NCBI RefSeq assembly: GCF_028769735.1
Contig: NW_026992291.1
Coordinates: 1-64,000 of the forward strand
DNA length: 64,000 bases
Source of the DNA: Zonotrichia leucophrys gambelii
Taxonomy: Eukaryota > Chordata > Aves > Passeriformes > Passerellidae
Direction: 5' to 3'
Made by a program: the position numbers and the translations under genes
The notes under the pieces: generated by a model
The model's input: only the letters and a program-made list of their open reading frames with translations
Databases searched by the model: none
What the model was told of the DNA's origin: nothing
In this document: piece by piece, positions 32,690 through 44,240 of the stretch
How positions within the stretch are numbered: position 1 is the first letter of the stretch
Layout: each line of letters opens with the position of its first letter

Positions 32690-33693
32690 GGAAACTGCCA
32701 GTGAATGTCCGCCATGTAGATGCCCATGTACCCAAGAGTAGGGCCAATGAGGAGCACCAAAACAATGAGCAGGTAGACCAAGCTGCAAAGATAGGGGTGT
32801 CCAAAATAGACCTAGATTGGGATCATAAGGGAGAGTTATTCCTAGCTCGATGGGCCCATGATGCCTCAGGCCACCAGGGCAGAGATGCCATCTATAAGTG
32901 GGCACGAGACCGAGGGGTGGATCTAACCAAGGACAGTATTTCTCAGGTTATCCATGACTGTGAGACGTGTGCTGCCATCAAGCAGGCCAAGCGAGTGAAG
33001 CCCCTCTGGTACGACAGGCGGTGGTCCAAGTACAAGTATGGGGAGGCCTGGCAGATTGACTACATCACACTGCCCCAGACACGCCAGGGCGAGCGCTACG
33101 TGCTGACCATGGCGGAGGCCACCACTGGATGGTTTGAAACCTACCCTGTGTCTCATGCTACAGCCCGGAACACCATCCTGGGCCTTGAAAAGCAAGTTCT
33201 GTGGAGACATGGCACCCTTGAGAGGATCGAGTCAGACAATGGGACTCATTTCAAGAACAGCCTTATCAACACCTGGGCTAGGGAACATAGCATTGAGTGG
33301 GTGTACCATATCCCCTACCATGCACCAGCTGCAGGAAAAGTGGAGAGGTACAATGGACTACTAAAAATCCAGTTGAAAGCTTTGGGTGGGGGATCTTTCA
33401 AGAATCGGGAGCAGCATCTGGCAAAAGCCACCTGGTTAGTTAACACCCGAGGTTCCACCAACCAAGCAGGTCCTGCCCAGTCTGAGTCCCTGAATGTAAT
33501 AGAAGGGGACAAAGTCCCAGTGGTATATATCAGAGGTTTGTTAGGGAAGACTGTGTGGACCAATTCTGCCTCAAGTACAGACAAACCCTTTTGTGGGGTT
33601 GTCTTTGCTCAGGGACCAGGTTGCACGTGGTGGATAATGCAAAGAGATGGAACAACACGATGTGTACCTCAGGGAGATCTGATTGTGGGGTAA
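32690..33693 (+). pseudogene. pol: A pol, 3' part: end of RNase H and integrase
   Basis: Continuation of A pol after B. Integrase has HHCC (with CETC intact), the core Asp in WQIDYI, Asp in ESDNGTHF and Glu in KVERYNG, and ends in GDLIVG-TAA. It differs from B pol at about 14 residues over 330, so A and B were distinct elements. The apparent ORF extension before 32690 is LTR sequence. Confidence 0.9.
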
Positions 33694-33719
33694 GAATGAT
33701 ATGGGGATCAGGGGTGGAA

Positions 33720-34322
33720 TGTCCTGGGGTGCCATTATTATGCTTGTATCCCCATTCACCTGTTCTGTGCCTTTAAGACCGGCTCTGAAGAGTGGAAGTT
33801 TGTTTGGATTTCTCTTATCAGGGACACAGAGACGAGCTGTACATAAGGCTGTTTTTCACTTCTTGCTTTAGCTTGCTGCTTTTCTTGCTCCCTTTTCTGC
33901 TCTTGCTTCTGCTCTGCTTTGGCCTCTGCCTATTAGCTAGTTTAGCCAAACAGTCCACATTCCTTCCTGGACTGTTTCTCCTCTCCTGTTTCTGTGACCA
34001 CCTCGAACCTGCTCCGGACTGGGATCTGGGAACACCGAAGGTTTGGCTGCAGCAGCTGCCCCAGCGCCGGAGAGACTGAGAACAGAGCAACCACCCCCGA
34101 AAGAGACTTTCTGATTTTGTCATCTTTCTCAAAGGGGTGTCATCTGGTATTGTTCATTTTGTGCGCTGGGGGATGCTGTGTCTGTCAAATAAACAGGTTC
34201 TTTCCACCTCTCTCCAAGGAATTTTTTCCTGAACCGGTTGGGGGGAGGGGCTGTGTGGGTTTTGCTTTCTGGAGGGGCCCTCCTTTGCAGATTCTTTAAC
34301 AAATTTGCCCTAAACCAGGACA
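33720..34322 (+). mobile_element. 3' LTR of A (603 bp)
   Basis: Preceded by a purine-rich tract (GGGGATCAGGGGTGGAA), begins TGTCCTGGGGTGCC, carries AATAAA near 34187 and ends TAAACCAGGACA. The flank AATCT (34323-34327) belongs to E and should also precede A's 5' LTR, left of the window. Confidence 0.92.
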
Positions 34323-35410
34323 AATCTTAGCTTCCTCCACCAACAATGCTACAGCGACAATCCCTTGCATCAGGTGGGCCAGCCTCTGCTGACCGGGTCC
34401 AAAAGCCTTGATAATAACCTACTGGTTTCCTGACCCCTGCCCAGTCTTGCTTCAGCACCCCGTGTGCTGCGTGATTGTTCACGTCCACGAACAACTGGAA
34501 TGGTCGCTTCACATCAGGAAGGCTCAGCACTGGTGCCACTGTGAGTGCTTCCTTGACTCCCCTAAATTCGTCCTCGTCCTTTTCCGTCCATTTGACTGTG
34601 TCCGTGGTTAGTTTCTCGTATAGAAACTTCACCTTTTTGCTGTACCCTTCAGTCCACTGCCAGCAATATCCCAATGGCCCCAAAAGGTGTCTGACTTCCC
34701 TTTTTGTTTGCAGGGGTGGTAAGGCAATAATCCCTGCCACCCTTTCTGGATTCAATTTCTTTTTTCCCTTGGTTAACCAATGTCCCAAGTACCTGACCTC
34801 GGGCTCTTTGAATGGCAACTTCGACTTTGACACCTTCAACCCCTTTTCCCCTAAAAAGTTCAAAAGTTCAATGGTGCTTGCCCACACAACCTCCTCCCTC
34901 GGACCTGCAACCAACAAATCATCTACATATTTTAGCAACTTTGTACCCTCCATTGGTACAAAGTGACTCAGCACCTGATCAAGTGCTTGCCCGAATAAGT
35001 TCGGGGAATCAATGAAGCCCTGAGGCAACAATGTCCATCCGAGCTGCTGCTATCTGTTCGTCTCCGGGTCTTCCCACTGAAACGCAAAATAATCTCTGCT
35101 GTCCTCTGCTAAAGGACAGGTCCAGAAAGCAACTTTCAAATCAATCACACTGTACCACGTGTCCTCAGGAGAGATGTTATTCAGCAGGGTGTAAGGATTT
35201 GAGACCGTGGGGAACAAAGTCTTAGTTCTCTGATTCACAGCCCTTAAGTCTTGCACTAGCCTATAGCTATGGTCTGTCTTTTTCACAGCCAGAATTGGGG
35301 TGTTGTGCCAGGACATGCATGGCTCCAACGTTCCTTTCTTTATTAATTCATCAATCACCGGTTTAAATCCCTTCTTCCCCTCCATGGAGATGGGGTACTC
35401 TTTGACCCAA
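34323..35410 (-). pseudogene. pol: E reverse transcriptase and start of RNase H
   Basis: Gammaretrovirus-like RT: RLVQDLRAVN, catalytic Asp in SVIDLKVAF, LPQGF, then YVDDLLVA near 34910, connection APVLSLPDVKRPF and an RNase H start. Only one in-frame TAG (35047-35049) breaks the main part, with a frameshift near 34400. It ends abruptly at the A LTR. Polymerase role; non-functional. Confidence 0.9.
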
Positions 35411-35599
35411 ATGGGGTCCTCTGGTCTCTCAATTTAACACGAATCAGCTCTATGTCCAACCTCCCGGCCTCCCCTTGGGCATACCAAATCTTTGGATCTA
35501 TTTTCTCATCGTCCTGGACGGTGAGTTTTACATCCTCACCCTGAGCTGGGAATTTTCCACTGCCGAGGTGATTTCTAGGGCTACCATCAAGTCCCGCTC

Positions 35600-35894
35600 T
35601 AGCAAATTAAAGTCCATGTCCCTTATCAATAATATATTTCCTGTACATTTTTTGTTTTCTGTCTCTTATCTCAACATCTTTTGTGAGCGGAACCTTGAAG
35701 GGTTCCCCTTTTGCCCCAGTTACCATCATTGAGTCGTCGCTCAGAGAGCACCCTTGCAGTAGCTGTTGCACCACGGTTCATTCCGCCCCAGAGTCTATTA
35801 AAAACCACATCTCTTGCCTGTGGGGTCCTATTCTTAATTTTATCAAGGGCTCCCTCGGTGTTCCGGACCCCAAACTGAAAAGCCCCTGAGACCC
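35600..35894 (-). pseudogene. pro: E protease
   Basis: In the gag frame after TAG 35895-35897. The active site is LIDSGAE followed directly by a TGA, then TVVQQLLQG; the flap region is VTGAKGEPFKVPL. DSGA in place of DTGA occurs in retroviral proteases. Confidence 0.75.
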
Positions 35895-37547
35895 CTAATC
35901 TTCCTGAAACACCGCCTGGTCCTTGGCTTTGTTGGGACAATTCCTTCGGATGTGTCCCTTTTGCTTGCAGTAATAGCACTCGAAGTCCTTCTTTTGGTTG
36001 TTCAATCCTTTTCCTTGGGAAGGGTTTTGCTTCTTTGCCGGCGCCGCTTTCACCGTGTCTCTGACCTGTTCCTGTTTCTGTGCTTCCCTTACTGCAACTA
36101 CCAATACCTTAGCTTGCATCTTCTGTTGTTCTTCATCTCTTCTCATGCAGACCTTCTGGGCTTCTCAGAGCAATTCCTGCAATCCCTTGTCCTGCCATCC
36201 ATCTATCTTTTCTAACTTTTTCCATGTCTTCCCAAGATTTTGCCACAAATTGAGTTTTCAACAAAACTGCCTGAATTGGAGAATCAGGATCTGTCCCCGA
36301 ATACATTCTCAGGCTCTTTCGGAGCCTCTCCAACCACTCTGTGGGCATCTCATCCTTTCCCTGGCATTCTCTGAGTACCTAACTCATGTTCTGCCCCTTG
36401 GGTACCACTTCTCTGATACCCTGATTTATCATGTTCCTTAGATTTATCATTTTCTGCCTCCCCTCCTCCGTCTGGGCACTCCAGGATGGTTTCTAGTTTA
36501 GCCACCTCTGGTCCCCGCTCTCCCCATTGGGATTTCTACTTTCCCAATCCTTGATCACGGCTTGTCTGATCATCTCCCTCTCCTCATTGTTGAACAGTGA
36601 CCTCAGGATCGCATTGAGATCCTCATAAATGCAGGTGCTGGTCCCTAGAAACTCATCTAGCCTTTCTGCCACCCCCAAAGGATCATCTATCAATTTTCCC
36701 ATCTCTTTCTTGAACGCCCTCACATCTCCGGTATCAATCGGTGCGTGTACAAAACCGATAACTCCCGGAGCCGTCGGCACCTCCCGTAAAGGAAAGATGC
36801 CTGGCTTCTCCTCCTCATCCTCACTGTCTCCAGTGGTTGCCCTCCTCGTTCGCCGCCTCATTCGATGGGCCAGGGGAGAGCAGACTTTCTTGGGGAAAAT
36901 TACTTGTTTTTCTTCGGTCTTGGGGAGGGTTGGCGGCAGTGGCTGCTCACATGGGAGCGGAGGCGCTGTCGCCTGTTCACGTGGGAGGGAAGGCGCTGCA
37001 GTCTGCTCTGGTGGGAGTGGCGGCGCCGAGACCTGTCCCTGCGGAATCGCTGCCTAGGGAGGCAACGTGGGCACCGGCGGTACACAGGCTGGGCTGGGCT
37101 GGGCTGGGCTGGGGTGGAGGGACAAGGTAGGGGGGTGGAAGATTGTCCCGGTTCCCACTCCTTTCCCCGGTTTGCCGCACATCTGAGAGCTCGTACTGGA
37201 TATAAACTCATACAAGCATATCTCCACATTTCGGCATACTCAATTTCCTCAAAATCCTGCAGGCAGCAATCGAATACGTGGTCGTACAGGGACTCGCATG
37301 TCCATGCCTCAAAAGTGCCGAACACCGACCAGACCACGTATTTTCCGATCTCCTTCCCTCTCCGTTTTTCCATGCAAAAATGTATCATTTTTTCCTTGGA
37401 CCTCCCCACTCTCCTGGGGCTGTCGTCTCAATGTTCTAAAATCCATCCCAATGGACTTTCCCTTGGAATTTCTGGCAGAACCTTCCCGGGACCCTGGGAA
37501 GATTTTTCCTGGAGCTTTTTCTGAAACCTGCTTTTTCCCAATCCCAT
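35895..37547 (-). pseudogene. gag: E gag, gammaretrovirus-like
   Basis: ATG at 37547 begins MGLGKS, a myristoylation-type N-terminus. Matrix (TGA at 37428-37430 and shifts), a Pro-rich linker (36990-37130, with a repeated GGGCT tract), capsid (FPLREVPTAPGVIGFVHAP, then a major-homology region with PTEWLERLRKSLRMY), a charged linker and one zinc knuckle CX2CX4HX4C (CYYCKQKGHIRRNC, about 35950-35991). It ends in TAG followed by GGG, with the protease in the same frame, as in gammaretroviral readthrough. Broken into at least four ORFs. Confidence 0.85.
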
Positions 37548-38245
37548 TTTTCCAAAAATCCCGCCTGCGAATTTTCTCACCTTGTCTCCTCTGGCTGGGA
37601 CGCTCGATGTGGGTCCCAAGTCTCTGTCTGATGTCGATTTCCTGAGCTTGCGAAACGCCGTCAGTCTTACTCAGTCATGCAGAGAACCGTTCCACGGACT
37701 TTTCGACTGATCTCTGATTTTCTTACCTGTTCCCCTGGATCAGAAGGCAGACGGGCTCCTGGAATTTTCCAGGACCGTCTTTTTTCCCTTTCTGATCCCA
37801 CGGTGACCGATTCCCCCCTGAATTCCCTACGAGTCCCAGGTCCCACGTGTGTTAAGAAAAAGCGTCCGCTTCCCCTTGACCGACCACGTCCATCGCGGGA
37901 TGGTGGAAATGCGATCATGGGGTCCACACTCACTTTGTGATAGAATCACGTCTCACACACATGCTCAGTCACACCCCACTCAACCGCGGGATACTCACGG
38001 TTCCTTTCCGGCTTATATTCTTCATGCATGTCAATTTTCGAGTGGAAAAAGCACCTTGGTCTCGGAGATCCCCCCTGGATCGTACCAAGTTTCTGAGAAC
38101 TGGGCCTGTTTTTATCCCTCTTTGGCTGTGGCTCTGGTTTCAGTTCAGTGATTTTTTATTGGTCTTGCGAACTCCCAATCCCATTCAGACCACTGAAATC
38201 AGCGGGGTGCCTTCTGAGTGGGAAGGGGTCCCTGAACCCCAAATT
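37548..38245 (-). other. E 5' leader
   Basis: About 700 bp between primer site and gag with no supported ORF. Some CG-rich stretches; packaging signals would be expected here but I cannot identify one. Confidence 0.55.
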
Positions 38246-38268
38246 CAAATCATGTCGGGTTGTCACCA
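38246..38268 (-). promoter_or_regulatory. E primer-binding site, tRNA-Trp-like
   Basis: Three bases inside the LTR the minus strand reads TGGTGACAACCCGACATGAT, then TTGAA, close to a tRNA-Trp primer site apart from two extra bases and a G-to-A change. The tRNA comparison is from general knowledge. Confidence 0.5.
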
Positions 38269-38271
38269 GAT

Positions 38272-38917
38272 TGTTATAAATGATCAATCGTGAGCCAAAT
38301 TATCAAAAATTTCAAAAAGATACAGTAATCTTTCTGTGCAACAGAATTGCAGTCTCCAAAACCACCACAGCCAAAGAGGCAGCGTCGAGCCCGGGATCGG
38401 CACTTGGTGAACCTGGAACTGACCACTACTGCATCAGAATTCCCCTCATTCACGAAAACCGCTTCTTGCAGCGAGGTTTTATAAAGTTTATTGTCCCCGA
38501 GGCAAAGGAGTCCCAATTTCTTTTGTAACTCTTCACATTCATCCCTGTTCCTTTCAGTGTGCAGAGCTGGACAAAGCTCGGCTCCAGGTGGATAGTCAGT
38601 GTTGATGGGCTCCGGGGAAGCCATGTAATCAGATGTATAATTCTGGCGTCGCTGGCTATCTTGATTGATGCAATTGGCAAGGCAATGATCGCCCTTAGGA
38701 GGTTTCCAATGACTCGAGATACTGGTGATCATCACCCTGGAAGCGTCTATTCTTACGCTAAAGCATTAGTCATTATCTTAGCTGTGTCCGAGAATTCATT
38801 GGAATCTGAATAGACATCTGCTCTCGGGCCATGGGTGGTCAGAGACATGTTTTGGATTTTACAATCTTTATACCATACATTCTTTAATAGCATGAATTAT
38901 TTCGACCATATATTACA
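38272..38917 (-). mobile_element. 5' LTR of E (646 bp)
   Basis: Plus-strand termini TGTTATAAAT...ATATATTACA form a short imperfect inverted repeat. AATAAA lies on the minus strand at 38492-38487. Beyond 38917 the sequence is ERV-L pol (F). Confidence 0.75.
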
Positions 38918-41220
38918 ATGACAAGGAATATGGTACAGCCAATCAACACCATGTTCTCTAGCCAAGGTGTTGTCCCAGTTTGAGACAAATTTGGGAGGAA
39001 ACTTCTCCAAAGGATGTCTCCTCTAAAAGTCAGATTCCAGTAGCCTCTTCCCCAACTGGCTTGAGAGAAAATCTCCTTGGAGAAAAGTGGAAAAAACTGT
39101 TTATTTCACAAGAAAAGTAGTCACAAGCATGAAAAAAATCAATACTATTGTGAGAGACAACTGCTTACTTTGAAAATTTAAAAAGGTTAATTAAACCTTA
39201 ACAAAAATACAACAAAGGACTACATAAGGAAAAAGCTGCAGCTCTGGGAACTGCCCCTCCTGCATACTACATGGCCAGTTTGTCTTTAAGATGGATGCTC
39301 AGTCTTTTATACCCCTGGGGGTTGCATCAGCTAACCCTGGCCCCTCCCAAAGTCTGTCAGTCAGCTCTTCTTTGCCATTTATCAGTGGAAACTGCTTCCT
39401 TGTAACTTGCTTGAAGGTCAGGTGTTGCCATGCCGCACCCCATAAGCAACAAGCTTTTCCATTCCCAACTGCCCCATGCAAGGGGCACATGTGCACGCCT
39501 TCTTTTTACTTATCCTAGATAGCCCAGGCTGTCTGATGGCAACAATAAAAGGGGGGAAAAGGGAACTATGGGGAGAACAGAGGACATCTAAACTACAATA
39601 ACATAACTATACATCACTAAAGCTTTTCTTAATATTCACATAATAGTTATCTTTTAATTGCGAGAGCAAATCATCTCATTAGCCATCTATAACAATATTA
39701 AACAATAAAACTCCTCGTTGCTCTGAAGAGGTGGTAGATTCAGAGAGTCCTTCTGTGGTTTAGAGAGTCCTTCTGTGGGTTTGTCTCTGTCTCGCCTAGT
39801 CTTTCTGGGGCTCAGACCCAGCGTCCAGGCTGCAGTGCAGCTTGGGGGGCCCCCAGGAAATTGCCCTTGTGTTCCGGGCTGGAGACAAGCTAAACGGTTC
39901 CTGAGGAAAATCAGTGAAAAAAGCAAAGTAAAAACTCCCCGTCTTGCAGAGAACTGGGAGAAAACTGAGAGCCTTCTCTCTCTGTGTTTTGAATACAAGT
40001 GGTGAAAAATTCCAGCACTTCCCTCCCTCCTCCCCCCCTCCCCTGCAATCCCTCTGGGCCTAGCTTAATGCTACAGGACTCATTTCTGGGCACACAGCAG
40101 ATCATGCCATAGGGGATGCACAGCATTATAAAGTCACCCCATTACAGGTGTTGATAAGGCTGTTCTTGAAATGAGTCCTATTTTCTGACTCATTTTTCTC
40201 AGGGGTACCATGTCTCCAAAGGACTTGCTTTTCAAGGCCCAAGATGGTGTTCTGGGAAGTAGCATGAAGCAAAAGGTAGGTCTCGAACCATCCAGTGGTG
40301 GTTTCTATCACTGAGAGCATGTAGCACTTGCCTTGGGAGGTTTGAGGCAGTGTGATGTAATCAATCTGCCAGACCTCTCCATACTTATATTTGGACTGCC
40401 TTCCCCTATACCACAGGAGTTTCACCCGCTTAATCATAGCTCACATCTCACAATCATGGATAACTTGGGGCATACTGTCCATGGTTAAATCCACCCCTCA
40501 GTCCATGCCCACTTATAGGTGGCATCTCTACCCTGATGGCCTGAGGCATCATGTGCCCATGGAGCTAGGAACAACTCTCCCTTGCGATGCCAATCCAAAT
40601 CTATCTGTGACACCTCTATTTTTGCAGTCTGATCTACCTGTTCATTATTTCGGTACTCCGCATTAGCCCAACTCTTGGGGACATGTGCATCTAGATGATG
40701 GACTTTTACAGGTAGCTTCTCTACCCGAGTAGCAATGCCTTGCCATTCTTCAGTAGCCCAGATTGGTCTTCCTCTATACTGCCAGTTGGCCTTTTCCCAC
40801 CTTTCCAGCCAACTCCACTGAGCATTGGCTACTACCCATGAATCAGTGCAAAGATAGAGCTTTGGCCACTTCTCTCTTTAAGCAATGTCCAGGGCCAGCT
40901 GAACAGCTTTGAGTTCAGCAAGTTGGCTTGATCCACCTTCTCCTTCAGTAGCTTCTGTGACCTGTTGCATGGGGCTCCATACAGCTGCTTCCATTTTTGA
41001 TTTTTCTCTATAGTGCAACAGGAACTGTCAGTGAAAAGAGCGTAGTGTGTTTCTTCTTGCGGCAGTTGGTTGTATGGTGGAGCTTCCTCAGCACGGGTCA
41101 CCTGTTCCTACTCCTTTTCATCAGCAAGACTAAACTTTTCACCTTCAGGCCAATTTTTAATTATTTCCAAAATCCCAGGGTGATTCAATTTTCCAATACA
41201 GGTGCACTATGTGATGAGGT
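38918..41220 (-). pseudogene. pol: F: old ERV-L-like pol remnant (RNase H and integrase)
   Basis: Clearly homologous to B pol but more diverged: integrase pieces at 40126-40437 and flanking frames, RNase H pieces at 40832-41101, with many stops. It is interrupted by solo LTR G (38971-40146), is cut at 38917 by E and ends at 41220 against another LTR. The oldest layer of the nest. Confidence 0.85.
38971..40146 (-). mobile_element. Solo LTR G (1176 bp) inside F
   Basis: TGTCCCAGTTTGAG...CCCCATTACA, flanked by exact GGTGT at 38966-38970 and 40147-40151. F pol reads on correctly when it is removed. AATAAA on the minus strand (39105-39100). A related but longer LTR than those of A and B. Confidence 0.9.
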
Positions 41221-43648
41221 GTGCTGGTTTTGCACTGACATTTGGCGAGGAAAGAAAAAGCCACTCACAGAAATGATTTTTCTGAGAAGAGCTGATGAGA
41301 ACTTCCTCCATGTCTAAGAGCACCAATCAGTGACTAGTTTTGAAGACTGACACCTGGTTAAACCACTAGAAAGCTTAACATGCCTCTATGAACACAGATG
41401 TTAAAAACAAACAAACCCTGAGAAAAGCTCTCTTTTTTTCCGGCATCTGGAGAGACAAGTTCTTCCCCCCCTCCTGGACTGGTGGCCAGGTGGGAGAGGG
41501 GAAGCCACGGGGCCCCCAGCCAAGGTAAGGCCAGGCCAGGCCCCAGCAGCTGCCAAGCAGGGAGAGGGGAGGCCATCGGCCCCTGAGTCCTAGCCTAGCT
41601 GCTGAGATCCTAGCCCTCCCCCAGTGTGGCTGGTGAAAGAAACCTAGAGGCGGCCCTGCAGCCTGTGCAAAAAAGAGCCCCGCAGCTAAAATTAAACACA
41701 ACAGGGGCTGAAGACCAGCCACGCGACCGATCCTAACACAGCCGCCAATGCAGCCTAAAAATCCATCACTGTGACTGCTTTGGCCGCTGCCCGGTAGGAA
41801 TCACATGGCCATCTGCTGGCCCTGGGTGAGATATTAACTCTTTCAGTACACAGATAAGACTTACAAACCTTCAGTCTTCCCTCAGGTGAAAAAAAAACAC
41901 AGAGTAAAGACATAGAAAACAACACAAGACATCAAAGTCAATAAGAAAAAGTCCCAAATAGAAGACTTGAAGAAATGCCTTTAGTTTTAGCCTAAATTCC
42001 TCTTACAAAACTATAGAGAATATAATTGTAAGAGACAGTCTGAAGTTTCCCTCATTTGCCTCACGACTGTCGCAAGGACAGAGACTAAGACCCTGAAGAC
42101 CCTGACTGGAATTCTGGCCTGGTTGAGGTGGATGCTTGCCAAGTGATTGTTTGCAGGTGTGCTTGCTGTGCTGCCACAGTACACTGCTTCAAGCAGGGAC
42201 TGGCAATTAGTGGCTTGCTCTGTACGCTTATACCTGCTTCACAATCCCCGCTCATCACAATAGCCCATGAATTTCACCACCTCTTGTCCAGAGAACTTTG
42301 GTGATTCCCACCAGAAGATCCCTCATCTGCCTCATGACTGCTGTCAAGGATGGAGATTGAAGCCCCCTCCCAAGGACTGAGACTGAGACCCTTAAAATTC
42401 TAACACGGGGGCACTGGCCTGACTGAAGCAGGATGCCTGCCAAGTGTTGCTTGCAGGTGTGTTCTCTGGACCAAGACTGGTTTCCCATGGGAACCAGTCC
42501 TGAAACAATGGGCCCCACTCACTGCTGGGACTGGTTTGTCCTGTTCGGAACTGGACTGTCTGTACTTTGTTCTCAGCGGACTTATTCTCCACTGTCCTGT
42601 TCCCCTCCCAGCGGTAGACTATAAAAGATCCCTGAGTTAACCAAAGATTTTGAGATTATCCCCGACGTGACAAGATGGATCTATTGGCTGGACCATGAGG
42701 ATTTCATCTCTCCGTTGGTAGCTATACCCCCTTCCCCCCCCCCCCCCCCTTTTTCTTTCTCTCTCTATCTCCTTTCTAATCCTTCTATTGCATTTGCTGT
42801 GGGCACTTAATAAAAGGTGCATTTGTTTTGATTAAAACTGAAAGTCCCCTGCTGTGCATCTTTTGCACTCTGACATCAGTAAAACGAACCATCATGACCC
42901 CCACATTTACTCGCGGATTGTGACAATAATTAATACATCAGACTCTTTTTCCCTATAAATCATGAAACAGTATAGGAGATTAAGTGTTCAAATTGTAGCT
43001 ATAAGCAAAAACATTTATACTAAAGTAAACAGATGTTAAAGTACCTATGATCCCATGAGAAGTTTGAACAGAGAAAAAAGAGTATTGAAGACCCTTAATA
43101 CACAAGGAAAGAAGAAAAAGACCTCTGCTCCCAAAGATAAAAATAATCACAGAAATAAATAAAGATAATCTTTGCTCTTAAACAACTCATCCTTAAAATA
43201 ATATCCCATAAATTGACATAGCCCATAAATACAACTATGACAAAGCTATAAAAAATAAGAATTTCACAATTACAGATTCCCAAGCAGCTGCTATCATGAA
43301 AATTTAAAGCCACCAAAAATCTGTTTTCTTGTAAAGAAGGCTTCATGAAATGACAAGAGGGACTCCTGTCCCTAAGTAAACTAAAGGAAAATCATTCTAA
43401 AAGTAATAAACTGACGAAATTGTTTCTGTACGTTGTTAGTAGGAAAAAAAAGTGTAGGGAAGAGAAGTGTTTTAAAAGTTTTATTCTGATTCTTATTATT
43501 CTTTCTTTTAGTTACTGTTTATAAATTTTCTTTATACCCTTTTAAAGCCTTAAGCCTACTTTGCCTTCTTCCTAATCCTATCTCACAACAAGAAATAAAT
43601 ATATTCTAGTGGGTGCACTAGCACTTACCCAACACTAAACCCATCACA
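41221..43648 (+). mobile_element. LTR H, interrupted by a solo LTR
   Basis: Starts TGTGCTGGTTTTGCACTG where F stops; ends ...CACTAAACCCATCACA. The end segment (43440-43648), with its T-rich AATAAA region, resembles the end of the LTRs at 45000-46360 and 55879-57523. About 1.5 kb without the insert. No matching target duplication was found, so the outer ends are tentative. Confidence 0.55.
42027..42925 (+). mobile_element. Solo LTR (899 bp) inside LTR H
   Basis: TGTAAGAGACAG...GGATTGTGACA with exact ATAAT at 42022-42026 and 42926-42930; polyadenylation signal AATAAA near 42810. It contains two imperfect copies of a block (about 42060-42180 and 42320-42470: TCATGACTG, ACTGAGAC, GCTTGCAGGTGTG). 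Confidence 0.82.
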
Positions 43649-43656
43649 TTAATTAG

Positions 43657-44240
43657 TGTGCTGGCTGAGAAATCTCAAATTAGTAAACCAAAACCACTGC
43701 ATGAGGCCAATCTATTGCAGTTCAAATCTATTTTATTGATTCCTTGTTAAGTGGTTTGTTCTAGTGTATCCCCATGTTCTCCCCAAGTTGGTTTACCTCT
43801 GGATTTTACCCTCCCTCAAAGCTGCTCCTCATGCCATTCCCTGCCTCTTGTTCCAGCTCTTTGCCTGCCTGTCAAGGCAACCCAGCCCTTTATTCCCAAA
43901 CCTTCTCTGCTACTCAAACCTCGGGCCAATCCCTGTCTGCAACACCCCTATGGAATTCCCCTACTCCTCAAAGCCCCATTGGCCCATGTGACCCATCCTC
44001 TCCACCCTCCTACCCCAATTGGCCCCAGACACTTGATGTAATCCCCTCAGTCTTCCCCTGAGGATTCCCTATTGGTTAGCTGTTTGTATCCACCCCCTGA
44101 CTTGTATCTGTACAAAACCCCTTGCACAAAGCAGAGAGGGGCTTTTTGTCCTGCTCCCTTCACCTGGAATAAACCCTTCCTTGTGGAACCTTGACAGAGA
44201 GCCTCCTCCTTTCTCCTCTTCCTGGTCCCTGTCGGGGCTT
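43657..44240 (+). mobile_element. LTR-like segment
   Basis: Begins TGTGCTGGCTGAG. It contains a CCATTGGCC (CCAAT-type) element near 43976, a weak TATA-like region, and AATAAACCC at 44169 followed by a pyrimidine-rich end, the layout of a class I LTR promoter. The right end near 44240 is uncertain. Short ORFs here are not credible. Confidence 0.45.

Larger units (their letters stand above)
34323..38917 (-). mobile_element. Element E: 5' part of a class I ERV, interrupted by A
   Basis: Minus orientation: 5' LTR 38917-38272, primer site, gag, pro and RT, broken inside RNase H by the A 3' LTR. The missing part (rest of RNase H, integrase, env, 3' LTR) should lie beyond the left end of A, outside the window. 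E itself interrupts the old ERV-L pol F. Confidence 0.85.
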
